From positions 1 through 55,416 of the forward strand of contig NZ_PHQQ01000033.1 of assembly GCF_002909235.1 (NCBI RefSeq): a DNA stretch of 55,416 bases. The letters run 5' to 3'. A program made the translations under genes and the position numbers. How positions within the stretch are numbered: the stretch's first letter is position 1; each line of letters starts with the position of its first letter. The notes under the pieces were generated by a model, which saw only the letters and a program-made list of their open reading frames with translations, searched no databases and was not told the DNA's origin. This DNA comes from Arenibacter catalasegens. Its GTDB lineage: Bacteria > Bacteroidota > Bacteroidia > Flavobacteriales > Flavobacteriaceae. Positions 1-8,016 of the stretch are shown here, piece by piece.

Positions 1-78
1 TTGAACTCAAAGGAAATAGTCTTAGAAAAAAACTGTAATATTGTCATGTCTTATCTTTTGTAAACCAAAATAGCAAGA

Positions 79-122
79 GGGGTCAACATCACTAGAATGG
101 GGGGTCAGTATCTATAGAATAT
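79..122. repeat. Two 22-bp direct repeats, possible IS21-type element end
   Basis: Two imperfect 22-bp units lie head to tail (79-100 and 101-122). Each starts GGGGTCA and carries TAGAAT near its end. Short tandem units of this form resemble the multiple terminal repeats of IS21-family elements in Bacteroidota, as I recall them. No istA or istB gene is visible, so this would be an isolated end or an element extending off the left edge. The assignment is inference; the tandem repeat itself is directly visible. Confidence 0.4.
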
Positions 123-315
123 CCATTATTCTCTTTTTTCCAAAGTAATGCTTTGATCGTTGCCATTTGTTCTTTTTATAAAGATACAAAAATTGGTAAA
201 ACAATGTTAAAACAAATGGTGGTTTTATATGGCTTTTTATGGTATTATTTGATTTATGAAATTTTGTAAGTAATTGATAATAAGGTATTTTAGTATTTAT
301 AGATACAAATTAGAA

Positions 316-369
316 AAGACTTAGGATCTAGTGCCGCAAGGTGTGAGAGTTCGAGTCTCTCCGCCTGTA
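316..369 (+). pseudogene. 3' fragment of a tRNA-Leu(UAG) gene, likely attachment-site scar
   Basis: The stretch contains an anticodon loop CTTAGGA (anticodon TAG), the 3' anticodon strand TCTAG, the long class II variable arm TGCCGCAAGGTGT typical of tRNA-Leu, a T-arm with stem GAGAG/CTCTC, and a 3' acceptor strand CGCCTGT plus discriminator A. The D-arm and 5' acceptor strand (ACAGGCG expected) are missing. Upstream bases AAAGA pair only partly with TCTAG, so homology stops inside the anticodon stem. Tyrosine-recombinase elements often integrate at the tRNA anticodon or T region and leave such 3' halves, so this is best read as an attL/attR scar. Bases 123-315 and 620-793 hold nothing I recognise. 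Confidence 0.7.
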
Positions 370-619
370 CTGAGTAAAAAGCTCTTCAGAAATGAGGAGC
401 TTTTTTTGTGAGCGATAATTTTGTAAAAGGAGAGACGAGAAGCCTGTCCCGCTATGGGCGGGAAGTCTCGGAGTTTATCCTGAGCGCAGCCGAAGGGCCT
501 GTACTGAGTAAAAAGCTCTTCAGAAATGAGGGGCTTTTTTTGTGGGCGATAATTTTGTAAAAGGAGAGACGAGAAGCCTGTCCCGCCATGGGCGGGAAGT
601 CTCGGAGTTTATCCTGAGC
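364..619. repeat. 134-bp tandem duplication carrying tRNA end, terminator and palindrome
   Basis: Unit 1 (364-497) and unit 2 (498-619, shorter) are nearly identical with a period of 134. Each starts CCTGTACTGAGT, which is the end of the tRNA-Leu fragment. Each then has a hairpin terminator, a shared spacer, a GC palindrome (perfect in unit 2: TCCCGCC AT GGGCGGGA), and GTTTATCCTGAGC. Unit 1 ends with GCAGCCGAAGG, which resembles a dispersed intergenic repeat common in flavobacteria. Differences between units are few (GAGGAG versus GAGGGG, GCTATG versus GCCATG), so the duplication looks recent or is kept homogeneous. Confidence 0.8.
376..407 (+). terminator. Rho-independent terminator of the truncated tRNA-Leu
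   Basis: AAAAAGCTC, a loop of about 12 bases, and GAGCTTTTTTT form a stem followed by a T-run directly after the tRNA fragment. A second copy with one changed stem base lies at 510-541 in the tandem repeat. Confidence 0.65.
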
Positions 620-793
620 ATTTCGACGGATCAATCTTAAAAGTTGTGTGTACATTGGAATAAGTTAGATTAAATTATCTCAAAGTTCGTTTTCTGTTCA
701 TTTTTTTGCATGGCCCAAAAAACGCTAGGTTGATTTTAAACTTCTTATTAATTAACCATGTATATTAGACTGCAGCAATACAATTCTGTTTCT

Positions 794-801
794 TATTTTT
801 G
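794..801 (+). promoter_or_regulatory. Candidate -7 element TATTTTTG
   Basis: TATTTTTG fits the Bacteroidota -7 consensus TAnnTTTG and lies 23 bases before the ATG of the glutamate-synthase-like gene. I do not see a good TTG at the expected -33 position. Confidence 0.4.
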
Positions 802-824
802 TTGTTAACCTAACATGCCTTCTT

Positions 825-2414
825 ATGAAAGTCCGTGAACGTTTTATTCTTATTTCAACTGTAGTTGTCATTGCCATTATCTGCATTTCTTTTTTCTGGC
901 TTCCAATTTTATGGAGTTTCATATTGGTGGGGCCATTGCTTCTGATGGGTGTCTTTGATATCCTTCAAAAACGCCATACCATAAGGCGTAACTTTCCTTT
1001 GATCGGTCGGTTTCGGTATGTTTTGGAATCCATACGGCCAGAGATAATGCAATATTTTGTGGAGACGGATACTGAGGGACGGCCCTTGAACCGTATTTTA
1101 AGGTCGGTAATCTACCGAAGGGCGAAAGGGGAGACGGATACCGAACCTTTTGGTACGCAGATGGATCTATATCACTCAGGATATGAATGGATGGAACACT
1201 CCATGTATGCAAAGAATAATCCAAAGAATATAGGGGAGTTTCCCAGGTTACTAATAGGAGGTAAGGATTGTAAACAACCCTATTCTTCAAGCCTTTTGAA
1301 TATTTCGGCAATGAGTTTCGGTTCTTTGAGCAACAATGCCATTATGGCCTTAAACAAGGGTGCTAAAATGGGGAATTTCGCCCATAATACGGGTGAGGGT
1401 GGTATCAGCGATCATCATCTGAAATATGGCGGAGACCTAATCTGGCAAATTGGTACAGGCTATTTCGGCTGTAGAAACGGTGATGGCACTTTTAATGAAA
1501 GAACGTTTCGTGAAAATGCTTTACGACCTTCGGTTAAAATGATTGAAATAAAACTGTCACAAGGGGCAAAGCCCGGTCACGGGGGAATTTTGCCAGCCAT
1601 AAAGAATACGGAGGAAATAGCAAAGATCAGGCATATAAAACCAGGTATTGCAGTTCATTCCCCTCCATCGCATTCCGCTTTTGCAGACCCCATTCAATTC
1701 ATGTATTTTATTAAAAAACTGCGCGACCTATCCGATGGAAAACCTATCGGGTTCAAATTGTGCATTGGTAGGAAACAGGAATTTATGGATTTCTGTGAGG
1801 CCATGATTTATACAGGCATAACTCCAGATTTTATTACCGTGGATGGTGGAGAAGGCGGCACTGGTGCCGCTCCGGTCGAATTTTCGAATACGATGGGCAT
1901 GCCCTTGCGCGAAGGGTTGATTTTTGTGCACGATACCTTGGTAGGTTTCGGATTGAAAAATGATATAAAGGTAATCGTTGCAGGAAAGATCATAACCGGA
2001 TTTCATATGGCAAGGGCGATGGCACTGGGAGCCGATGGTTGCAACAGTGCCCGTGCCATGATGTTGTCCATAGGGTGCATCCAAGCCCTGCAATGTAATA
2101 TGAATACTTGCCCTACTGGGGTTGCCACACAGAATAGATCGCTTGTTAAAGGGTTGGTAGTAGACGACAAGGCGCCAAGGGCGAAAAATTACCACGAAGC
2201 GACTATCCATAGTTTTTTGGAATTGATTGCAGCAGCAGGCCTCGATGGCCCTCAAGATTTAAGACGCGAACATATAAGCAAGAGGGTGGGCATGTATATT
2301 GTAAAGACCTATGATGAAATTTATCCTTATATGAAGGAAGGTTGTCTATTGGATATTGCGGACATTCCCGAAACCTATAAAAGATATTTTCAGTTGACGA
2401 GGATAATGAAATAG
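825..2414 (+). CDS. Membrane-anchored FMN-binding glutamate synthase family protein
   Basis: The 529-residue protein is homologous to the FMN/iron-sulfur synthase domain of GltB but lacks the glutaminase and C-terminal GXGXG domains. Residues about 7-45 form one or two hydrophobic helices, so the enzyme is probably tethered to the inner membrane. The FMN-barrel signatures NTGEGGISDHH (188-198), KPGHGGILP (249-257) and TVDGGEGGTGAAP (338-350) are present. Cys418, Cys424 and Cys429 give the CX5CX4C spacing of the glutamate synthase 3Fe-4S cluster. Such stand-alone proteins are common in Bacteroidota and their substrate is generally unproven. Without a glutaminase domain it would need ammonia or another donor, or it catalyses a different FMN redox reaction. 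No obvious partner gene is adjacent. Confidence 0.88.
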   Translation: MKVRERFILISTVVVIAIICISFFWLPILWSFILVGPLLLMGVFDILQKRHTIRRNFPLIGRFRYVLESIRPEIMQYFVETDTEGRPLNRILRSVIYRRAKGETDTEPFGTQMDLYHSGYEWMEHSMYAKNNPKNIGEFPRLLIGGKDCKQPYSSSLLNISAMSFGSLSNNAIMALNKGAKMGNFAHNTGEGGISDHHLKYGGDLIWQIGTGYFGCRNGDGTFNERTFRENALRPSVKMIEIKLSQGAKPGHGGILPAIKNTEEIAKIRHIKPGIAVHSPPSHSAFADPIQFMYFIKKLRDLSDGKPIGFKLCIGRKQEFMDFCEAMIYTGITPDFITVDGGEGGTGAAPVEFSNTMGMPLREGLIFVHDTLVGFGLKNDIKVIVAGKIITGFHMARAMALGADGCNSARAMMLSIGCIQALQCNMNTCPTGVATQNRSLVKGLVVDDKAPRAKNYHEATIHSFLELIAAAGLDGPQDLRREHISKRVGMYIVKTYDEIYPYMKEGCLLDIADIPETYKRYFQLTRIMK

Positions 2415-2815
2415 TATCTGTTGTCAGTTCCCTAACGTAATACCAACAGCTCAAAAACTGATTAGCCGTTTAAAATTTCTAATTGTGTTATAGGTTATTG
2501 ATATTATTATATAAATTATTCAGCCAATCTACGATTACCACTAAGGTAAATTATCGAGCAACTTTTAATCACATCCTAACGGATGTAACCTTGGAAATCT
2601 CCTGAAAATGGTCATGATTTCATGCCTTGTAGCCTGGTAGCTAACACTTTGGAGGAAATATTAAGATTATGCGGAATAAAAAATTTAACTTTCCATTTAA
2701 GATGACATGCAATTAGGATTTTTCGGAAGGCGCTAAGCTTGTGCAGGAAGTGATAAAATGCCTAGAGTTCTGCTAGAATATATTGAACTAATAAAATTCT
2801 ATTTCCTTTTAAAAA
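2415..2815. other. 401-bp spacer, no gene recognised
   Basis: The spacer contains a small hairpin, ACATCC TAAC GGATGT, near 2572-2587. A short open stretch at about 2716-2775 reads DFSEGAKLVQEVIKCLEFC and ends in TAG. This could be the tail of a degraded gene, but I cannot assign it. No RNA or riboswitch fold was recognised. Confidence 0.3.
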
Positions 2816-4009
2816 ATGAAAAAAATTTTTGAGCTTATCGGTCCTGGCTTTATTACGGCAGCCATGGTTTTGGGTCCTGGTAGTTTGGCTGTTGCATCTA
2901 GGATTGGGGCGAACTACGAATATCAACTCTTGTGGATAGTGCCGTTGTGCGTTTTGTTCATGGGTGCGTTTACAGTGGTTTCCACAAGAATAGGCATTAC
3001 ATCTGAGATTTCATTGCTCCAACAGATTCGCCTCAGATACAGTAGTTGGGTTGCAATTGTGGTTGGGGTCGGGCTCTTTTTAGTAGCAGCATCGTTCCAA
3101 GCTGGAAATTCCATAGGTGCGGGAATGGTCTTTAGTGAGACCTTGTCCATGTCACCAACCCCATGGATTATTGGAATATCGGCCATTGCCATTTTCTTGC
3201 TGTTTTTTAAGACCTTTTTTAGGATTCTTGAAAAAGTTATGATCGGTATGGTCATTTTAATGTTGGTATCCTTTGTACTTACCTTGATTATTTCTAATCC
3301 AGATCTTTCAAGATTGGGAAAACAATTTACTTTTGGAATTCCGACAGGTTCCGAAATGCTCGCTTTAGCGTTGGTGGCATCGAGTTTTTCTATTGCCGGT
3401 GCTTTTTACCAGGCCTATCTTGTGCAGGAAAAAGGATGGACAAAAGCCAAATCAAGATCTCACGAACGGGAAGGTATTACAGGGATTGTTATTTTGGGAG
3501 TAATTACCTCGACCGTACTCTTGGTCGGTGCATCAGTTTTATTTCCCAAGGGTATAGCGGTGAATAGCGCCACTGAAATGGGAATGGCATTGGAGCCGAT
3601 TTTCGGATCTTATGCTTCTAATGCCTTTATGCTGGGGCTTTTTGCAGCCTCTTTTTCTTCCTTATTGGGTAATGCCACCTTGGGTGGGGTTTTGATATCA
3701 GATGCGTTGGGGTTTGGGATGAAACTCGCATCGATAAAAGTACGTGCTATGGTTATGTTGGTCATTGTAATCGGTGCTATGGTCGCGATAGTTTTCGGCA
3801 ATTTGCCTATTGAACTGATTGTTTTGGCACAAGGCCTTACCGTAATAGTGTCACCCTTGATCGGGCTGCTGTTGCTTTTAATTGCCTTTGGAAAATCGGC
3901 AAAAAAGGAAATGGAATTGAGCAATGGGCTAAAGGTTTTGATGATCTTAGGTTGGTTGATCTTATTATTTTTGGCCTTAGCCAATGGGTATAACCTTTTT
4001 GTTAAATAG
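2816..4009 (+). CDS. Nramp-family metal transporter with atypical motifs
   Basis: The 397-residue integral membrane protein has about 11 hydrophobic segments and the opening GPGFITAAMVLGPG typical of Nramp transporters. Canonical Nramp proteins bind Mn2+ or Fe2+ through DPGN in TM1 and MPH in TM6. Here the TM1 motif is GPGS (residues 20-23), so the metal-binding Asp and Asn are both gone. The TM6 region (about 189-203) reads SSFSIAGAFYQAYLV without MPH. The fold family seems secure, but Mn2+ transport is doubtful. It may belong to an uncharacterised Nramp-related branch with another substrate. The next intact plus-strand gene is an exported Gfo/Idh oxidoreductase, and a decayed dehydrogenase-like gene lies between. 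Confidence 0.8.
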   Translation: MKKIFELIGPGFITAAMVLGPGSLAVASRIGANYEYQLLWIVPLCVLFMGAFTVVSTRIGITSEISLLQQIRLRYSSWVAIVVGVGLFLVAASFQAGNSIGAGMVFSETLSMSPTPWIIGISAIAIFLLFFKTFFRILEKVMIGMVILMLVSFVLTLIISNPDLSRLGKQFTFGIPTGSEMLALALVASSFSIAGAFYQAYLVQEKGWTKAKSRSHEREGITGIVILGVITSTVLLVGASVLFPKGIAVNSATEMGMALEPIFGSYASNAFMLGLFAASFSSLLGNATLGGVLISDALGFGMKLASIKVRAMVMLVIVIGAMVAIVFGNLPIELIVLAQGLTVIVSPLIGLLLLLIAFGKSAKKEMELSNGLKVLMILGWLILLFLALANGYNLFVK

Positions 4010-4012
4010 CAT

Positions 4013-4168
4013 ATGCAAACTGTAGAAGAACTTGAGCTTAAATTATCGAAACCTTCGGAAAGCTATTTGTTTTCCTAAACGAAATGATCGTGATGACAGT
4101 AGAATGGGTAAAATCCGGTGGAAAGGAAATCAGCAAACCCACCCATTTTCAAAAATGAAAGGGCGATT
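4013..4168 (+). pseudogene. Internally deleted NAD-dependent epimerase/dehydratase-like remnant
   Basis: An ATG four bases after the Nramp stop reads MQTVEELELKLSKPSESYLF and then hits TAA. This resembles the start of a family of NAD-dependent epimerase/dehydratase-like proteins, as I recall it. About 20 bases later another frame reads TVEWVKSGGKEISKPTHFQK, stop, KGDF, which resembles the C-terminus of the same family. The Rossmann core between them is absent. The simplest reading is one gene, cotranscribed with the transporter, that lost its middle by deletion and then collected a nonsense change. The family assignment is from memory of conserved ends and needs a search. Confidence 0.5.
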
Positions 4169-4238
4169 TCCAAATTTTATTGCTCTAAAATGAACTCATA
4201 AAAATGAAAGATTTAGAACCAAAATAAAAATAGCGATT

Positions 4239-5546
4239 ATGAAAGAACTAAATAAAGCAGACAGAAGAACTTTCGTAAAGACCACGGCCAAGACGCTAGC
4301 AGCCGGTATGGTCTTTAGCCACTTACCGATATTTTCAAGTGCCAACGTACTGGGGCAGGAGATAATTAAATTGGGATTGGTAGGTTGCGGCGGTCGCGGA
4401 ACCGGAGCTATTTTTCAAGCTTTGATGGCTTCAAAATCGGTGCAGCTAGTCGCTATGGGCGATGTTTTCAGGCATGAGCTCGATAATAGCCTTCAGCAGG
4501 TATCCGCCAAATTTTCCGATCAGGTAGCTGTACCGAAAGAACGACAATTTTTGGGGTTGGATGCTTTTGAGAAGGTTATTGCGGAGTGCGACGCGGTCAT
4601 CTTGGCCACCCCTCCAGGATTTCGTCCCCAACATTTTCAACATGCTATAGACGCTGGAAAACATGTGTTTTTGGAAAAACCTTTGGCCGTAGATGGCCCG
4701 GGCTATCGTAAAGTAATCGAAACCGGAAAAAAGGCGGCCGAGAAAAAACTGAACGTTGTTGTAGGTCTGCAATTCCGGTACGAAATTGCCATGAATGAAA
4801 TGGTAACGAAAATACATTCAGGGGAAATCGGTGAATTGCTTTCTGCCGATGTGTATTATAATGTGGGCAAAGCCACCGTACATCCACGAAAAGAAGGCCA
4901 GACAGAACTAGAATACCAAATTAGTAACTGGCATTATTTTAATTGGCTTTGGGGTGGACAGCTGGCAGGGCAGGCCATACACCAGATCGATGTCATCAAC
5001 TGGATAAAACAAGGTTACCCCATAAAAGCAAGCGGAATGGGTGGTAGGGCAATGTTGGAAGGTCCAGATCATGGGGAAATATTTGATCATCATTATGTGG
5101 AGTTCGAGTATGCGGACGGCTCGAAATTGCACGTACAATGTCGCCAAATGGACAATTGCGCCAACCGAATGGGGTTCAACGTTCAAGGTACCAAAGCTAG
5201 AGCCGATGAGCGTTATCAGTTTCTCGACAATCAGGGCAATGCACTTTGGCGATACCGTGATAGGGACGACCCTTCATCTTCGCAGATTGAACAAGATGTG
5301 TTTATCGGCGCAATATTGGGATCCAAGCCCTATGTGAACAACGTTGAATTCGGGGCAGAAAGTAGTATGACCACGATTATGGGACGTATGGCGATCGAGT
5401 CCGGCCAGATTATTGAATTGGATAAGGCCAAGGCTTCCGATCTGAGTATTGTCCCAGATTCAATGTCATGGGAAATGAAAATGGGCAATGAGCCCTTGGA
5501 AGATGGTAATTACGCCATACCAAAGCCGGGCGTGAGGGTGCTGTAG
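4239..5546 (+). CDS. Tat-exported Gfo/Idh/MocA family oxidoreductase
   Basis: The 435-residue protein starts with a twin-arginine leader (ADRRTFVK, residues 7-14, then a hydrophobic stretch to about 38), so it is likely exported folded with its cofactor. A Rossmann fold follows with GLVGCGGRGTGA (46-57), and the family EKP motif appears in FLEKPLAVDGPG. The C-terminal half carries the GFO_IDH_MocA alpha/beta domain, including GGQLAGQAIHQID with the likely catalytic His. Family members oxidise or reduce sugar alcohols and sugar derivatives with NAD(P). The substrate cannot be read from sequence. The preceding spacer holds a dehydrogenase-like remnant, so this may be what is left of a sugar catabolic set. 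Start is the only sensible ATG before the leader. Confidence 0.88.
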   Translation: MKELNKADRRTFVKTTAKTLAAGMVFSHLPIFSSANVLGQEIIKLGLVGCGGRGTGAIFQALMASKSVQLVAMGDVFRHELDNSLQQVSAKFSDQVAVPKERQFLGLDAFEKVIAECDAVILATPPGFRPQHFQHAIDAGKHVFLEKPLAVDGPGYRKVIETGKKAAEKKLNVVVGLQFRYEIAMNEMVTKIHSGEIGELLSADVYYNVGKATVHPRKEGQTELEYQISNWHYFNWLWGGQLAGQAIHQIDVINWIKQGYPIKASGMGGRAMLEGPDHGEIFDHHYVEFEYADGSKLHVQCRQMDNCANRMGFNVQGTKARADERYQFLDNQGNALWRYRDRDDPSSSQIEQDVFIGAILGSKPYVNNVEFGAESSMTTIMGRMAIESGQIIELDKAKASDLSIVPDSMSWEMKMGNEPLEDGNYAIPKPGVRVL

Positions 5547-5747
5547 AATCATAGGATTTGTTCACTGTAGTACTAAAGATAGCAATAATCCCTAATCAGC
5601 TATTAAACATCATATTGAAGCATCTAATTAAAAAGCGTCTGGGATATAGTATCATATGCGTTAATCCTAATGGTCGAATCATTAAAGCCATTACTTATAT
5701 ATTGGATTCATTTTTTTTGAAATGTAAGCGGAAAGCATTCCTTAAAA

Positions 5748-7799
5748 TTAATCATCCGGCCATTGGGATACTTTTTGAACTTTTTTGTAGCCATCAGGCC
5801 TATCTAAATTATCATAAAGGTCTTGGGTCCACTCATATGTTTTGGGCTCATTGCCGATAACAACGATTTCATCGGGATAATGCAAACCTACCACTTGCGG
5901 CAGATCCGTCACCCTTAAACAATTAAGCATTTCTATGGCTTCTCCCTTCCCCGTTGGATCGCTGGGCACGTTCTGGGTGGCCGGGGGATCTTTAAGCAAA
6001 AGTGATTTTACATGACCATCAAACAAAGCGGCGTAAGCGGCAATTGCTGCCATTTCACCCTGTGCCAGAATGCTAATGTTGTGGGCATCCAAGCCAGGGA
6101 TGCTTCGCAAGGCTTCCAAACAACGAAGCACGTCATAGACACGCATGGAGGCGATGGTTCTTCCGGTCCAAGCTGCTGCCCTCCGTATATGCCATTGCTG
6201 TGATGCGGACCAGCCAGTGTCGCCGATGCCCCGGGCCTCAAAATAGGCTACAGTCATTTGTTCGCCCAGACCTCCGGCCAATCCTGCCGATGCATAGCGT
6301 TCTTCATTGGGATTTTTCAATACGAGCACAAGGGGTTTGGCGGTATTTGTGGGTTGCCCTGTATGAAGGGAAACCTTCAAGCGCCATCCTTTCTCGGAAA
6401 CAAAACTGTAATCCTTTCGTTCATCTCCTGACTTACTCGAAGACCTAAAATCTAATCGCATATCCAACGGTCGGGGTGCATCGGGAAATGCACCAAACGT
6501 TTTTTCTTTCAAAAAAGCCTTTACCTCGTTTCTATAGGAATCCAGTTGTTCTACCGTTTTAATTTCTGGCGCTGTGGCCAAGGCTACGAACGAATCCTGA
6601 ATAGATTTCGTTCTATCGTCATTTGGTACACCATTTATATAGACTTTTAACTCTTGCTCTGACAGTTCCTTGGTGATGTCAATATTAGTAAGGGCTTCAG
6701 GTTTTACCTTCTTGCCTTTTAATTCTTTTATAAAGAATGATAAAATTTCTGGGCGGAGTTCTTCCTTCGATCCATAACTATGCCCTCCAGTAGCATCTTT
6801 CATAATTAAATTTTCTGGTTTTCCATAGAAGGAATAAATTGGTTTTATCTTGTGGTAAATCGAATGGACGGCCTCGATGGAATAGTATAGGTCACGATCT
6901 GGTTGTGCAATCATAAATGGCCTTGGCGCGATCAATGCTCCAATGTCGGAGAAGTCGATGCCATAGGTGTTGGTCGGCATCATACAGTCGCAATGGTCAT
7001 CGATGGTTTTTTGAGCTATTTGGCCTTCCAGCGAACTTGCACCTGCCACGGCTGCAGCAGCTTTTATTCTCGGATCGGCAGCCGGCAGATACCAGCTTTG
7101 GGAGCCGCCTCCAGAAATGCCGGTTACGCCCAGATTATTTTGATCTACTTCTGGCATTGCGGACAATAGATCTAAACCCCGAATGCCGTTCCATACTTCC
7201 ACCCCGGCAGGATTGTAGCCTCTACTGTACCAATGGAACCATCCGTTTGATTCCTGACCTAAATGTTCACCTTCTACTTCTCCTCTTTGAATGGTTTCGA
7301 TAATCATGCACACAAAGCCGTTTTCGGCGAAATTCTTGGCATGTGCTTGATAGTTGTATTTTTGGGAATGGGCATGGCCACTAACATACAAAATGGCGGG
7401 CACCGGTTTTTTGATTCCATTGGGAATATAGAGGTTGGCGGGTACATATAGACCGGGTAAAGATTCGTAGTAAAGCTTTTCGATCCGGTATCCCTTTTTT
7501 TGAATGCTTCCTGTTTTGGTCACATTTAAGGGAGACCTTTTTCCGTGAAAGGGCTTTCCCTGTAGCCCCAACATCTCTAGAAATTGTTGGTGCTGTTCCT
7601 CACGAACAGCCTCCCAGTCCTCCAAATTTTTAATATCATTTAATGAGTTTCGGGTAATATCGCTGGCCACCTTGCACAGATATTGACGAATGTTATTTGG
7701 TTGGTCAAAGTCCGCCTCGACCATGTTTACAAAAGACTGAGGGAATGTTAACATTGACCAAAATGCTGAAAGGAGGATTAAGATATTTTGCTTTTTCAT
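5748..7799 (-). CDS. Exported protein with two alpha/beta hydrolase domains (acetylxylan-esterase-like)
   Basis: The 683-residue protein has a signal peptide (about 1-20). The first hydrolase domain (about 95-370) contains GISGGG (227-232) with nucleophile Ser229, an oxyanion-type segment near YVSGHAHS, and a late GGHSYG that can supply the His. It resembles acetylxylan esterase / dienelactone hydrolase families. The second domain (about 440-683) also looks like an alpha/beta hydrolase, but its nucleophile elbow reads AQGEMAA: the GXSXG serine is missing, so this half is probably non-catalytic. A role in trimming plant or algal polysaccharide esters is plausible but unproven. The gene is convergent with the Gfo/Idh gene and divergent from the cyclase fusion. 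Confidence 0.75.
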   Translation of the reverse strand: MKKQNILILLSAFWSMLTFPQSFVNMVEADFDQPNNIRQYLCKVASDITRNSLNDIKNLEDWEAVREEQHQQFLEMLGLQGKPFHGKRSPLNVTKTGSIQKKGYRIEKLYYESLPGLYVPANLYIPNGIKKPVPAILYVSGHAHSQKYNYQAHAKNFAENGFVCMIIETIQRGEVEGEHLGQESNGWFHWYSRGYNPAGVEVWNGIRGLDLLSAMPEVDQNNLGVTGISGGGSQSWYLPAADPRIKAAAAVAGASSLEGQIAQKTIDDHCDCMMPTNTYGIDFSDIGALIAPRPFMIAQPDRDLYYSIEAVHSIYHKIKPIYSFYGKPENLIMKDATGGHSYGSKEELRPEILSFFIKELKGKKVKPEALTNIDITKELSEQELKVYINGVPNDDRTKSIQDSFVALATAPEIKTVEQLDSYRNEVKAFLKEKTFGAFPDAPRPLDMRLDFRSSSKSGDERKDYSFVSEKGWRLKVSLHTGQPTNTAKPLVLVLKNPNEERYASAGLAGGLGEQMTVAYFEARGIGDTGWSASQQWHIRRAAAWTGRTIASMRVYDVLRCLEALRSIPGLDAHNISILAQGEMAAIAAYAALFDGHVKSLLLKDPPATQNVPSDPTGKGEAIEMLNCLRVTDLPQVVGLHYPDEIVVIGNEPKTYEWTQDLYDNLDRPDGYKKVQKVSQWPDD

Positions 7800-7962
7800 T
7801 GACTTGTGTTTTTACTATTTTATCTTAACGGGTTATTCGTGAAAGGTTTTTTCTTGTTTTGGGAGATAACAGCAGTAACATCTATAAAAAAATAAATCCT
7901 TGGAAAACTAAAGTTAATATCTTTTTTAAAACTACACTGAAAATCGTTTTTACAAATTATTG

Positions 7963-7970
7963 TATTTTTG
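7963..7970 (+). promoter_or_regulatory. Candidate -7 element TATTTTTG for the cyclase fusion gene
   Basis: TATTTTTG matches TAnnTTTG and lies 46 bases before the ATG, in the 217-bp divergent spacer. The -33 element is not clear. Confidence 0.4.
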
Positions 7971-8016
7971 GGCTAGTGCCGTACATAAGTAGAAACCACC
8001 AATCACTTCTTATTCA

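Noticed and set aside
452..655. 67-codon minus-strand ORF across the tandem repeat
   Set aside because: It is made only by the repeated non-coding unit; no protein features, and it crosses the palindromes and terminator.
1728..2255. 175-codon open frame antisense to the glutamate-synthase-like gene
   Set aside because: Shadow of a conserved coding frame.
2415..2815. Metal-responsive riboswitch ahead of the Nramp gene
   Set aside because: Only a small hairpin is visible; no match to yybP-ykoY or other known metal riboswitch cores could be made.
5558..5860. 100-codon plus-strand ORF after the Gfo/Idh gene
   Set aside because: It overlaps the 3' end of the hydrolase gene on the other strand and has no recognisable composition or motif; its first part is ordinary spacer.
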